DNA from: Synergistaceae bacterium
GTDB taxonomy: Bacteria; Synergistota; Synergistia; Synergistales; Synergistaceae
Length of the DNA: 35,353 nucleotides
Reading direction: 5' to 3'
Assembly: GCA_021372895.1 (NCBI GenBank)
Contig: JAJFTP010000097.1
Span: 1-35,353 of the forward strand
A program made the translations under genes and the position numbers. The notes beneath the pieces are model-generated. The model worked only from the letters and a program-made list of their open reading frames with translations. It was not told the origin of the DNA and ran no database searches. Below, piece by piece: positions 1-8,335 of the stretch (the stretch's first letter is position 1; each line of letters starts with the position of its first letter).

Positions 1-127
1 ACGCGTTACTCACCCGTCCGCCACTAGAGTATATCAAAAGCAAGCTCCCTCTATACTCCCGTTCGACTTGCATGTGTTAAGCACGCCGCCAGCGTTCGTC
101 CTGAGCCAGGATCAAACTCTCCGTTTG
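1..127 (-). rRNA. 16S ribosomal RNA, 5' end (partial)
   Basis: Read on the minus strand, this is the conserved start of a bacterial 16S gene. The universal 27F primer site lies near 103-122, followed by the conserved block ending in the 'CATGCAAGTCGAACG' motif around 60-75 and the variable V1 region. The gene runs off the left edge, so only about the first 125 bases are present. The 5' boundary (near 127) is placed by analogy with other 16S genes and may be off by several bases. It is the most direct taxonomic marker in the window. Confidence 0.95.
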
Positions 128-378
128 ATTCCGGTGTGCTTACATGTCTCGGTATCCTTGCTCACCTTGACTTGTCTCAGTCGCTAGCTTTTCATTTACT
201 TCAGGTCCGCTTACGCTTCCGCCTGCCGGGGGGCCGGCTTCCACTCGCGCTCCCTGTCCGATGAACGTCTTGCAACGCCCTTCGCTCTTTTGCTTTGCCC
301 TTTATCCTTCTGTCATGGTGCCCGCTGCTCTCTTCTCAATATCACCGAAAAGGTCATGTCGGAAGCGCAACAGGAGGT

Positions 379-407
379 AGTATATGACGCATGTGGAATT
401 ACGTCAA
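379..407 (-). promoter_or_regulatory. rRNA operon promoter
   Basis: On the minus strand, TTGACG (402-407) and TATACT (379-384) are separated by exactly 17 bases. A run of A residues immediately upstream (411-430 on the plus strand reads as T-rich) looks like an UP element, as expected for an rRNA promoter. Transcription would begin near 372 and give a leader of about 245 bases before the mature 16S 5' end. I saw no convincing boxA in the leader. Confidence 0.8.
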
Positions 408-430
408 GCATTTTTTTTAGTTTTTTTAAG

Positions 431-1249
431 GTTTTTCCTTTAGGACACCCGGGCTAGTGAGCCCTTGCAGTTGCTGTTTCAGCAGGCAGTAAGAGGGTTA
501 TTCTCAAGTGTTCTTTCTCATTTTTACCAGTGAAAGTGGCTGATATATTTTAACCCGATAGATTGTTTACCCAGTTGGATCGGAGATGTAAACCCAAAAA
601 ATACTTAACGGCTTGACACACAAGGGTGACCATATACACCTTAACAAAAACCTATAAACTTGTTAAAGCAAAAAATTGAGATGCGGGATCCTCTGTGGGA
701 TTGCAGATATCTTGTTTCTTGGTATCAGTTAATATATAATAGTTATATGAGGGTAAATATATACGGAACTTGATAACCCCATATGGGAAATTACAACCGA
801 TATAAACTTGGATGCCTTCTTTGAATAACTGCGCGTTATATCCATTCGAACATCAATACTTGCATTCCATAATTTTTAGTGTACACTGAATACTTGAGAG
901 TTTTTCTTTAGCGCACAGTGAGGAGATCCTTCTTTCAATATAATATGACTATGTCTGTTTGTTGGAAAGGGAGGTTGTGATGTAATGTAGTAAATTAGCG
1001 TTTAAACATCCGGATTTGTTTTAAATCCACAAAATCTTTCTTCTTCAAAAAATCTTTCTTCTTCAAATCAAACTTTTGCAAATGCTGATTCAAATTCTTG
1101 CAACATAAGAACCATCATGTAGGCGATATTGAGAACCTGATATTGAAACTGTCCGCAATGTCATTCAAAATCATTCCTGTTTTTTGATTTTATTTCATAT
1201 TTTTTAACATAGCCAACAACTAAAAAAATAATTTATTGGAGGGCTGAAT
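431..1249. other. AT-rich intergenic region without a recognisable gene
   Basis: About 0.8 kb separates the rRNA promoter from the first protein gene. No open frame here has a ribosome binding site or a recognisable product. Minor structures are a small hairpin (GGGCT/AGCCC, 450-463), a 10-base palindrome CCCATATGGG (778-787) and a tandem 18-base repeat (1031-1066, listed separately). I could not identify a convincing promoter for the gene at 1250, although one must lie in this stretch. Confidence 0.6.
1031..1066. repeat. Perfect tandem duplication of an 18-base unit
   Basis: The unit AAAATCTTTCTTCTTCAA occurs twice with no gap (1031-1048 and 1049-1066). It lies about 185 bases upstream of the YfcC-family gene. 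It may be a replication-slippage duplication or a pair of binding sites. Nothing in the sequence decides between these. Confidence 0.8.
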
Positions 1250-2992
1250 ATGTCTAAAAATAACAATAACGGCTTAAAGGGCAGCAAAGACCTCACCAAA
1301 ATACGCACTCCCCACACATACGCAATTATATTTTTTGTAGTGGTTTTCTGTTGGATACTGACGTTTATGGTTCCTGCAGGCAAGTTCAGCGTGCACGATA
1401 TAGAGTACAAAGGAGCCAACAATGAAGTAAAAACAAGGACAGTCCTTATGCCTGAGACGTTCAGGTACAGTTATAACCTGAATACTCAGAATCTGTCTTC
1501 AGAGCTTAAAAAATTATCTGAAAATCCTGATGCTGCAAAAGCAACTGGCGTTGATCAGGCAGCACTGCAGGAGTTCGTCAGGACAGACGCAACGAAATGG
1601 AGCCAGTCTGACCTGGATAAGATTGGGTTAACTGATGATGTTCTCTATAAGCTATATGGAGAGTCTATTTACGATACGAGCAAAAAATTACATAAGACAG
1701 CAAATGTCTGGGGCACGGATGATTTCAACGGGTTTGGATTCCTGAATTATATATTTGAAGGCCTGGTTACAGGAAACAAGTACGGTTCGGCTGTAGGTAT
1801 AGTGGCGCTGATCCTCGTAGTGGGCGGAGCCTTTGGGATCATCATGAAGACCGGAGCGGTTGAATCGGGCATCTATGCTTTCATAAGAAAGACAAAAGGC
1901 CTTGAAAGGCTTGCCCTGCCCCTGTTGTTTTTCCTGTTCTCCCTCGGCGGAGCGACTTTCGGCATGTCAGAAGAAGTAATTCCGTTTGCGATGATAATGG
2001 TGCCTTTTGTAATTGCACTGGGGTATGATTCAATCGTTGCCGTAACAGTCACTTTTGTCGCATCCCAGGTCGGCAATGCGGTTTCCTGGATGAGCCCCTT
2101 CAGCGTCGCCATAGCCCAGGGAATTGCAGGCATACCGGTGCTTTCCGGAGCGACGTTCAGGCTTATAATGTGGTGCATCGTGACTGCCCTTTCTGCCGGA
2201 TATATGATGATATATGCAGAAAAAATCAGAAAAAACCCCGAACTGTCCGTCGTTTATAATTCAGACAACTATTTCAGGAATAAAATAGAAAACACCACAG
2301 AGGAGGAAAGGCGCTTCACACTAGGGCATAAACTTATATTGTTAGAGATGCTCGCCGTGTTGATCTGGATCATTTGGGGCGTTACGACAAAGGAATACTA
2401 TATCCCTGAAATTGCATCCCAGTTCTTTGTAATGGGTTTTGCCGCCGGTGTGACGGCAATTATCTTCAAACTGAACAACATGGGGATAAATGAGATGGCG
2501 TCCTCTTTCCAGAGCGGCGTGGCCGATCTTGCAGGGACCGCAGTTGTGGTCGGCATGGCAAAAGGAATACTCCTAGTTCTTGGTGGTGCCGATGCATCTG
2601 TCGCATCAACACTTAATACCGTACTGTACAGCATTGGTAATCTGCTGGATGGAGTCCCTGCAGTTGTCACAGCATGGTGCATGTACGTATTCCAGAGCTT
2701 GTTCAACCTCGTCGTGACATCCAATTCAGGACAGGCCGCCCTTACGATGCCTATCATGGCACCTCTCTCCGATGTTGTCGGGGTGTCCAGGCAGATCGCA
2801 GTATTGGCCTACCAGATGGGAGCCGGTTTCGTCGATGCTTTCACGCCTGTATCCGCAAGTCTGATCGGAGTCCTTGGGGTTGCGCGTATTGACTGGTCGA
2901 CATGGGCGAAATTCCAGATAAAGATGCAGGGCTTCTTTTTCCTGATGGGTACTGTTGCGATCATTATAGCAATAGCAATAAATTTCCAATAA
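1250..2992 (+). CDS. YfcC/DcuC-superfamily membrane carrier, probable peptide or amino-acid transporter
   Basis: A 580-residue polytopic inner-membrane protein of the YfcC family. The first membrane segment (about residues 25-43) is followed by the family motif MVPAGKFS. Later glycine-rich segments (about 178-200, 'VALILVVGGAFGIIMKTGA') and the C-terminal half match the family. The stretch between the first two membrane segments (about 50-165) is long, acidic and hydrophilic. This makes the protein some 70 residues longer than typical members. The start is supported by GGAGGG at 1238-1243. The gene lies 43 bases upstream of iadA on the same strand, which suggests that it imports isoaspartyl dipeptides or exchanges their products. 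Substrate assignment is inference; the family is often annotated only as a putative basic amino-acid or C4-dicarboxylate carrier. Confidence 0.85.
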   Translation: MSKNNNNGLKGSKDLTKIRTPHTYAIIFFVVVFCWILTFMVPAGKFSVHDIEYKGANNEVKTRTVLMPETFRYSYNLNTQNLSSELKKLSENPDAAKATGVDQAALQEFVRTDATKWSQSDLDKIGLTDDVLYKLYGESIYDTSKKLHKTANVWGTDDFNGFGFLNYIFEGLVTGNKYGSAVGIVALILVVGGAFGIIMKTGAVESGIYAFIRKTKGLERLALPLLFFLFSLGGATFGMSEEVIPFAMIMVPFVIALGYDSIVAVTVTFVASQVGNAVSWMSPFSVAIAQGIAGIPVLSGATFRLIMWCIVTALSAGYMMIYAEKIRKNPELSVVYNSDNYFRNKIENTTEEERRFTLGHKLILLEMLAVLIWIIWGVTTKEYYIPEIASQFFVMGFAAGVTAIIFKLNNMGINEMASSFQSGVADLAGTAVVVGMAKGILLVLGGADASVASTLNTVLYSIGNLLDGVPAVVTAWCMYVFQSLFNLVVTSNSGQAALTMPIMAPLSDVVGVSRQIAVLAYQMGAGFVDAFTPVSASLIGVLGVARIDWSTWAKFQIKMQGFFFLMGTVAIIIAIAINFQ

Positions 2993-3035
2993 TTAAAAAT
3001 GAAAGACAACTACGGGGAGAGCGAATAATCAAATT

Positions 3036-4223
3036 ATGATCACAATAATAAGAAACGCCGAAGTTTACGTGCCTGAGCATGTGGGTGTAAAAGACGTACT
3101 GCTGCTGGGCAATAAGATAGCGGCAGTGGATGATCATATCTCCTTCGATATGAAAGGTCCCGTCGATGTAATAGAAATCGATGCGGCGGGAAAGTCACTG
3201 GTTCCGGGATTTATAGACTCCCATGTTCACATTCAGGGAGGCGGGGGAGAAGGCGGCTTTTCGACCAGAACCCCCGAAGCGACACTGACAGATATTACGA
3301 CCGCGGGAGTTACAACTGTAGTGGGTTGTCTCGGAACAGACGGGACAGCACGGGATATGGTCTCTCTTCTGGCTAAGGCGAGGGGCCTGGACGAGGAAGG
3401 AATTACAACATATATATACACCGGCTCATACAGGCTTCCCGCAAAGACAATAACCGGAGATATTATGAAGGACATAATGGTCGTTGATAAAATCATCGGT
3501 ATCGGGGAAATAGCCGTATCAGACCATCGATCCTCGCAGCCGACTTTCGAGGAATTCGTAAGAGCGGTCTCGGACGCACGGGTAGCCGGCATGCTTTCGG
3601 GAAAAGCCGGCATCATAGACATTCACCTGGGTGATGGTAAAAGAAAAATAGAGTTAATAAAAAGAGCTGTAAAAGAGACAGAAATACCTATTACACAGTT
3701 CTTGCCGACTCACATAAACAGGAATCAGGAGCTCTTTGAAGAATGCGTAGAATATGCCAAGGCAGGTGGCTATATCGATTTTACCGGCAGCGACGATCCT
3801 GATTTCTGGGAAGAAACCGACGGCGAAGTCCGATTCAGCAAAGGCCTTAAGAGATTATTGGATGAAGGTGTGAATTGTGACAATTTTACAATTTCATCCG
3901 ATGGACAGGGCAGTTTGCCTATATTTAACGAAAAAAAAGAATATGTCGGAATTGGCGTCGGGAAATCGTCCTGTTTGATCAAAGCGATAAAAGAATGCGT
4001 TTTCCGTGAGAATATTCCACTGGAAATAGCAATCAGAGCACTAACTTCGAACCCCGCCAGAATTTTGAAATTTTACACAAAAGGGAAGATCAAAGCCGGT
4101 ATGGACGCAGATTTATGCATTCTGGACGAGAACATTGATGTAGATACTGTGGTCGCAAAAGGTAAAATTATGGTTCAGAACAAAAAGCCTGTAGTATATG
4201 GCACTTTTGAACAGAAAAAATAA
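3036..4223 (+). CDS. iadA: Isoaspartyl dipeptidase (beta-aspartyl peptidase)
   Basis: A 395-residue amidohydrolase that hydrolyses beta-aspartyl dipeptides, which arise from damaged proteins; E. coli IadA has 390 residues. Metal ligands are visible: HVH at 63-65, His197, His226 (PTHINRN) and Asp289 (SSDGQGS). The substrate-contact arginines Arg165 (SDHR) and Arg229 are present. The GGGGEGG loop (68-74) and GTDGTAR also match. The bridging carboxylated lysine of the E. coli enzyme (Lys162, just before SDHR) is replaced by Glu158, so the bridging ligand probably differs. The gene is cotranscribed with the upstream carrier and followed by a strong terminator. GGGGAGAG (3013-3020) is a rather distant ribosome binding site, but no better start exists. 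Confidence 0.93.
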   Translation: MITIIRNAEVYVPEHVGVKDVLLLGNKIAAVDDHISFDMKGPVDVIEIDAAGKSLVPGFIDSHVHIQGGGGEGGFSTRTPEATLTDITTAGVTTVVGCLGTDGTARDMVSLLAKARGLDEEGITTYIYTGSYRLPAKTITGDIMKDIMVVDKIIGIGEIAVSDHRSSQPTFEEFVRAVSDARVAGMLSGKAGIIDIHLGDGKRKIELIKRAVKETEIPITQFLPTHINRNQELFEECVEYAKAGGYIDFTGSDDPDFWEETDGEVRFSKGLKRLLDEGVNCDNFTISSDGQGSLPIFNEKKEYVGIGVGKSSCLIKAIKECVFRENIPLEIAIRALTSNPARILKFYTKGKIKAGMDADLCILDENIDVDTVVAKGKIMVQNKKPVVYGTFEQKK

Positions 4224-4234
4224 TATGCTCTAAG

Positions 4235-4275
4235 GCGGCTGTGTGAGGCGTTACCCTCTTACACAGCCGCTTTTT
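4235..4275 (+). terminator. Rho-independent terminator of the carrier-iadA unit
   Basis: GCGGCTGTGT (4235-4244) pairs with ACACAGCCGC (4261-4270). The stem is extended inward by weaker pairs, and TTTTT follows at 4271-4275. It sits 12 bases after the iadA stop codon. Confidence 0.9.
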
Positions 4276-4300
4276 GATTTACCTGCAATAAATCCTCTCC

Positions 4301-4329
4301 TTGACAATATATTAATACTAAGGCATAAT
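4301..4329 (+). promoter_or_regulatory. Promoter of the NiCo riboswitch-ATPase transcript
   Basis: TTGACA (4301-4306) and CATAAT (4324-4329) are separated by 17 bases. The predicted start near 4336 lies just upstream of the riboswitch aptamer. Confidence 0.8.
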
Positions 4330-4349
4330 CGCCCGACAATACTATATAA

Positions 4350-4450
4350 ATCACAGGAGCAGGCGATGAGTCCGGAGATTTAGGACTTGTGGGGCTGGGC
4401 CGGGACGACAACCCGGCAACAGGCGTAAATATTACGGCCTGTGGGACCGT
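4350..4450 (+). ncRNA. NiCo (czcD-type) riboswitch aptamer
   Basis: The order of conserved blocks matches the published NiCo (czcD) riboswitch class. GAGCAGGC (4358-4365) is followed by a P2 stem (GAGTCC/GGACTT), the junction GGCTGGG, a P3 stem (CCGGG/CCCGG), CAACAG, a P4 stem (CAGGC/GCCTG), and GTGGGAC at 4441-4447. Outer stem P1 looks weak. The class binds Ni2+ or Co2+ cooperatively and switches metal-efflux genes on. Here the 3' half of P4 and the GTGGGAC block form the left arm of the following terminator, so metal binding and termination exclude each other. This predicts transcription read-through when the metal is bound. Identification is by eye; a covariance-model search for the NiCo family would confirm it. 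Confidence 0.87.
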
Positions 4451-4480
4451 TTAAGACGATCCCGCAGGCCGTATTTTCTT
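4434..4480 (+). terminator. Riboswitch expression platform: intrinsic terminator
   Basis: A 17-base arm at 4434-4450 pairs with 4456-4472 across a five-base loop, with two G-U pairs and no mismatch. A T-rich tract (ATTTTCTT, 4473-4480) follows. The left arm contains the GCCTGTGGGAC block that the aptamer needs. The structure is therefore a ligand-off terminator. Confidence 0.88.
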
Positions 4481-4509
4481 GCCTGCTACAATAATGGAGG
4501 AAAACAGTC

Positions 4510-7017
4510 ATGATAAACGGAATAAACGGAAACAAACACTACGAAGGACTTACTTCCGAAGAGGTGATCGAACGCCGGCAGAAACACGGAAGGAACCAGC
4601 TTGAACAGGCAGAAAAGGCGAGCCTTCTGAAGACCGTCCTGAAATTTTTCTCAGAACCGGTTTTTCTGCTCCTGATAGGAGCCTCACTTATATATTTTGC
4701 CCTTGGAGAGCCGCGCGACGGTATTATCATGCTCACATTTGTCGCCTTTATGACGGGAATAAATCTCTATCAGGAATGGCGAACGGATAAAACTCTTGAA
4801 GCTCTGCGCAGCCTATCATCGCCAAAGGTCAAAGTTATACGGGATGGAAGGGAATCCACCATCGCTTCAGACGAACTTGTACCTGGTGATATCATGCTGC
4901 TTGCTGAAGGGGAGAGGATCCCGGCTGACGGAGAGATTCTTTTCTCTGACGGCTTTGGCGTGGACGAGTCCGCCCTGACAGGAGAGTCAGATATAGTATG
5001 GAAGGTCTCTGCCCCTTCGACGGAAACCGGATCTTACTGGAAATCGGATCACTGTTATATGGGTACAAACGTGATTGCAGGCCGTGCCGTCGTCCAAGTG
5101 ACAGCTACCGGTCCATCAACGGAATATGGGAAAATAGGCGCGGACGTAGCAAAAGCTCCCGACAGGCCGACGCCGCTTGAAAAACAAACAGGCAGACTTG
5201 TACGCAATTGTTCTTGCTTCAGCTTCGGCTTGATGCTGCTGGTCGTATGCGCCACTCTGCGTAACGGCAGCGGATTCGTAGACGCCGCACTTTCCGGAAT
5301 AACAATAGCGATGGCTACGATACCGGAAGAGTTTCCGGTCGTACTGACAGTATTTCTGGCCATGGGAGCATGGCGTATTGCACAGCGCAACGCCCTGATA
5401 CGGCGCATACCATCAGTTGAGACACTAGGGGCTGTAACTGTTCTGTGCGTAGACAAAACAGGTACTCTGACGCAGAACAGGATGGCTCTGCGTGAGCTCA
5501 TACCATTTCAAGAGAAGGAACTTTCGGAATTGCTGGAAGTTGCCGTTATGGCGTCTGAAACAAGTCCATACGACCCTATGGAGACCGCTTTTATTGAAAA
5601 AGCCGAGGACGAGGGCATAGATGTATCCCTACTTCAGGGACACGAGCTTGTGCATGAATATCCCTTCTCATCCGAGGCGCGCATGATGGGACACGTCTGG
5701 GCAGTCGGCAATGATTCAGTGCTCGCAGCAAAGGGATCGCCTGAAAATATTTTCCGGCTATGTATGCTTACAGAGGCGGAGGCACTGGATATTGCAGCTG
5801 AGCAGAAACGTCTTTCAGACCTCGGATGCCGGGTCCTTGCCGTAGCGGTCAACCGGTCGCTGGGCGACATACCCGAAAAACTTTCAGACTGCAGGCTGGA
5901 TCTTGTAGGCCTGGCTGCATTTATGGATCCTCCGAGGGAAACCGTTCCTGCCGCAATCGATGCCTGCCGGCATGCCGGCATACGAGTGGCGATGATAACA
6001 GGCGACAACAGTATGACAGCGCACAGGATCGCTCACGAGGTCGGACTGGATTCCGCCGGAGAGAAAGAACATCAGATAATAACCGGAGACGAACTGGATA
6101 CACTTGATGAGGACTCGCTTACAGAAAGGCTGAAGCACGTTACGATATTCTCTCGCATACTTCCAAGGCAGAAAATGCGCATAGTAACGGCGTTCAAGGC
6201 TGCAGGAGAAGTAGTGGCAATGACAGGCGACGGAGTAAACGATGCGTCGGCGCTTAAGTACGCCGACATCGGAATAGCGATGGGCGAGCGCGGAACGCAG
6301 GTCGCGCGCGAAGCCGCTGATATAGTGCTGCTCAACGACAACTTCACGACCATAGTGGACACGATCCGCGACGGGCGGCGTATCTACGACAACATCCGCA
6401 AGGCAATGGAATATATAATCGTCATCCACATACCCATTGCACTCTCGGCCCTTGCCGCGCCGCTTCTTGGCCTGCCTGCGCTGCTGCTGCCTATCCACGT
6501 GGTCCTGCTTGAACTGGTAATCGACCCAACGTGTTCAATAGTCTTTGAGCGTCAGCCTGCCGAACCTGACATAATGGAGAGACCCCCAAGACCGGTGAAT
6601 TCTTCCATAGTCACCAAAGACATTTTTATCAAAGGCCTGATACAGGGACTTGTGATATTCGTGGCAGTTTTCAGCGCATACTTATATACACTGCCTATCG
6701 AAGGCGCAGAGCACGCACGCACGTTCTTCCTGACGATACTGGTGCTCTCTAACCTGTTTCTGGTCTACGTGAACCAATCCAACACTGAATCAGCATTTAC
6801 AAACAAAAGCAGCAATTTCGACCCGGTACCGTGGATCATCAACTTTGCCATACTCGGAGGTCTTATACTGATATCCTCCGTCCCCACACTGGCTTCAATG
6901 GCAAAGGTCAAACCCCTGTCATTCAGGGATTTTGCTATTGCAGCGGCAATAGCAGCAGCCGCTACATTCTGGTGGGAAATTGTGAAGTTCTTGAAGCGAA
7001 GGACCGGACTGAATTGA
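4510..7017 (+). CDS. P2-type cation-transporting ATPase, probable Ni2+/Co2+ exporter
   Basis: An 835-residue P-type ATPase of the calcium-pump-like (P2) type. Visible parts are an N-terminal cation-ATPase domain (about 10-75), the actuator loop TGES (157-160), the membrane-4 motif PEEFP (272-276), the phosphorylation site DKTGTLT with Asp315, KGSPE (408-412), MITGDN (495-500) and the hinge GDGVND (573-578). Membrane segment 6 carries [13 protein letters not shown] (668-680). There is no CPC/SPC motif and no N-terminal metal-binding domain, so it is not a P1B metal pump. Database annotation would probably say calcium or generic cation pump. The NiCo riboswitch immediately upstream argues that it exports Ni2+ or Co2+, or responds to them. 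The start is supported by GGAGG at 4496-4500. Confidence 0.9.
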   Translation: MINGINGNKHYEGLTSEEVIERRQKHGRNQLEQAEKASLLKTVLKFFSEPVFLLLIGASLIYFALGEPRDGIIMLTFVAFMTGINLYQEWRTDKTLEALRSLSSPKVKVIRDGRESTIASDELVPGDIMLLAEGERIPADGEILFSDGFGVDESALTGESDIVWKVSAPSTETGSYWKSDHCYMGTNVIAGRAVVQVTATGPSTEYGKIGADVAKAPDRPTPLEKQTGRLVRNCSCFSFGLMLLVVCATLRNGSGFVDAALSGITIAMATIPEEFPVVLTVFLAMGAWRIAQRNALIRRIPSVETLGAVTVLCVDKTGTLTQNRMALRELIPFQEKELSELLEVAVMASETSPYDPMETAFIEKAEDEGIDVSLLQGHELVHEYPFSSEARMMGHVWAVGNDSVLAAKGSPENIFRLCMLTEAEALDIAAEQKRLSDLGCRVLAVAVNRSLGDIPEKLSDCRLDLVGLAAFMDPPRETVPAAIDACRHAGIRVAMITGDNSMTAHRIAHEVGLDSAGEKEHQIITGDELDTLDEDSLTERLKHVTIFSRILPRQKMRIVTAFKAAGEVVAMTGDGVNDASALKYADIGIAMGERGTQVAREAADIVLLNDNFTTIVDTIRDGRRIYDNIRKAMEYIIVIHIPIALSALAAPLLGLPALLLPIHVVLLELVIDPTCSIVFERQPAEPDIMERPPRPVNSSIVTKDIFIKGLIQGLVIFVAVFSAYLYTLPIEGAEHARTFFLTILVLSNLFLVYVNQSNTESAFTNKSSNFDPVPWIINFAILGGLILISSVPTLASMAKVKPLSFRDFAIAAAIAAAATFWWEIVKFLKRRTGLN

Positions 7018-7061
7018 GGCTGCTATGATTTTCCCGTCAACATCCGTAACCTAATTGCTGG

Positions 7062-8114
7062 TCACTCTTTTGCCGGAAACCAGCTTTTTGTGCCGTTGCA
7101 GAAGCGGACAAGCATCAGCATGACAGGAACTTCAATAAGGACTCCAACGACTGTCGCAAGCGTAGCGCCTGAGTGGAGACCGAAGAGGGATATTGCTACC
7201 GCGACGGCTAATTCAAAGAAGTTGCTTGCTCCGATAAGGCCCGCCGGAGCCGCGATATCATGCGGAAGTTTCCACACCTTGGCCCAGAAATAGCCTATGG
7301 CGAAGATGAATATCGTCTGTATAGTCAATGGTATCGCTATAAGGAGGATATTCATAGGATTATCGATTATCACGCGTCCCTGGAACGAGAATATTATCAC
7401 CAGAGTAAGAAGCAGTCCTATCGTCGTTATATTGTCAAACTTTGAGACAAAGCGGTCGAACTCTTCCTCTCCATGCTGTTTTATATAGGATGTTCTTGTC
7501 AGCCATCCGGCCGTAAGCGGGATCACGACAAATAAAACCACAGACAGAAGCAGCGTGTTCCATGGGATCGCAATACCTGAAACGCCAAGAAGAAACGCCA
7601 CTATCGGCGTAAACGCGACCAATATTATCAGGTCATTTACCGCAACCTGTACAAGCGTATAGGCCGGGTTGCCGTCTGTCAGGTGACTCCATACAAAGAC
7701 CATAGCCGTACAGGGGGCTGCTCCGAGCAGTACGGCGCCGGCAAGATATTCCTTAGCAATTTCCGGCGAAAGAAAATTTCCGTATAGGACAAGGAAAAAG
7801 AATGCGGCTATCCCATACATCGTAAACGGTTTTATCAGCCAGTTCGTAACACAGGTTACGATAAGCCCCTTAGGCATTCTAACCGCATTCACAATGCTCG
7901 AAAAATCAATCTTAAGCATCATGGGATAAATCATAAGCCATATCAGGACTGCGACAGGAATAGAGACATGGGCATACTCGAACTTCGCAAGGGCAGCAGG
8001 AATTATGGGGATAAACTGTCCGATGGCAACACCGACAATCATGCACAGTGCGACCCATATCGTGAGATACCGCCCAAAGAAGCCAAGCCCATCGTTATTT
8101 TTTTTGTCAGACAT
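7062..8114 (-). CDS. acr3: Acr3-family arsenite efflux permease
   Basis: A 350-residue membrane protein with about ten hydrophobic segments. It matches the Acr3 (bile acid:sodium symporter superfamily) arsenite exporter and expels As(OH)3 across the inner membrane. The conserved membrane-4 cysteine is Cys135 in LGAAPCTAMVFVWSHLTDG, followed by the family stretch QVAVNDLIILVAFTP. A conserved glutamate lies in VLIEVPVM near the C-terminus. The frame stays open upstream to 8204, but the ATG at 8114 is preceded by GGAGAG and begins the conserved protein. No arsR, arsC or other ars gene lies nearby. The promoter is overlapped by inverted repeats. It converges on the ATPase gene with only 44 bases between them. 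Confidence 0.92.
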   Translation of the reverse strand: MSDKKNNDGLGFFGRYLTIWVALCMIVGVAIGQFIPIIPAALAKFEYAHVSIPVAVLIWLMIYPMMLKIDFSSIVNAVRMPKGLIVTCVTNWLIKPFTMYGIAAFFFLVLYGNFLSPEIAKEYLAGAVLLGAAPCTAMVFVWSHLTDGNPAYTLVQVAVNDLIILVAFTPIVAFLLGVSGIAIPWNTLLLSVVLFVVIPLTAGWLTRTSYIKQHGEEEFDRFVSKFDNITTIGLLLTLVIIFSFQGRVIIDNPMNILLIAIPLTIQTIFIFAIGYFWAKVWKLPHDIAAPAGLIGASNFFELAVAVAISLFGLHSGATLATVVGVLIEVPVMLMLVRFCNGTKSWFPAKE

Positions 8115-8161
8115 GCAAATCTCTCCTTTTATTATATCTATTCTATTCGTGGCATTTTTCA

Positions 8162-8187
8162 ATATTGTCGTATGCGAGGGACAATAT
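8162..8187. promoter_or_regulatory. Inverted repeat at the acr3 transcription start (candidate operator)
   Basis: ATATTGTC (8162-8169) and GACAATAT (8180-8187) form a perfect 8-base inverted repeat with a 10-base spacer. It covers the -10 box and probable start of the acr3 promoter. This position suits a repressor such as an ArsR-type protein, but none is encoded in the window. Confidence 0.5.
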
Positions 8188-8215
8188 AAAGTATATATCG
8201 ACAAATGTCAATATA
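8183..8215 (-). promoter_or_regulatory. acr3 promoter overlapped by a second palindrome
   Basis: On the minus strand, TTGACA (8206-8211) and TATATT (8183-8188) are 17 bases apart. The -35 region sits inside a near-perfect palindrome: TATATCGACA (8194-8203), a two-base spacer, then TGTCAATATA (8206-8215). One position of ten is unmatched. Together with the repeat at 8162-8187, this suggests repression at two sites. Confidence 0.7.
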
Positions 8216-8335
8216 TAGATATGCCAAGCTGGATTATGATTTGATTATGTCTGATTTTATTCATTTAATTTCATTCAATGAAACTCTGCTTAATAGAATA
8301 ACGGCCGTAAAACATGCCTCGGCGTTGAACCTTAA

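Noticed and set aside
613-638. Promoter-like TTGACA and TATACA in the left intergenic region
   Set aside because: The spacer is only 14 bases, and the nearest gene start is 600 bases away.
4224-4509. An M-box or yybP-ykoY element before the ATPase, expected for a Mg2+ or Mn2+ transporter
   Set aside because: The conserved blocks do not match those classes, whereas the order GAGCAGGC, GGCTGGG, CAACAG, GTGGGAC matches the NiCo class.
5884-6498. A 204-residue minus-strand ORF inside the ATPase gene
   Set aside because: It is antisense to conserved ATPase motifs (MITGDN, GDGVND) and has no ribosome binding site. It is a shadow of the codon usage of the real gene.
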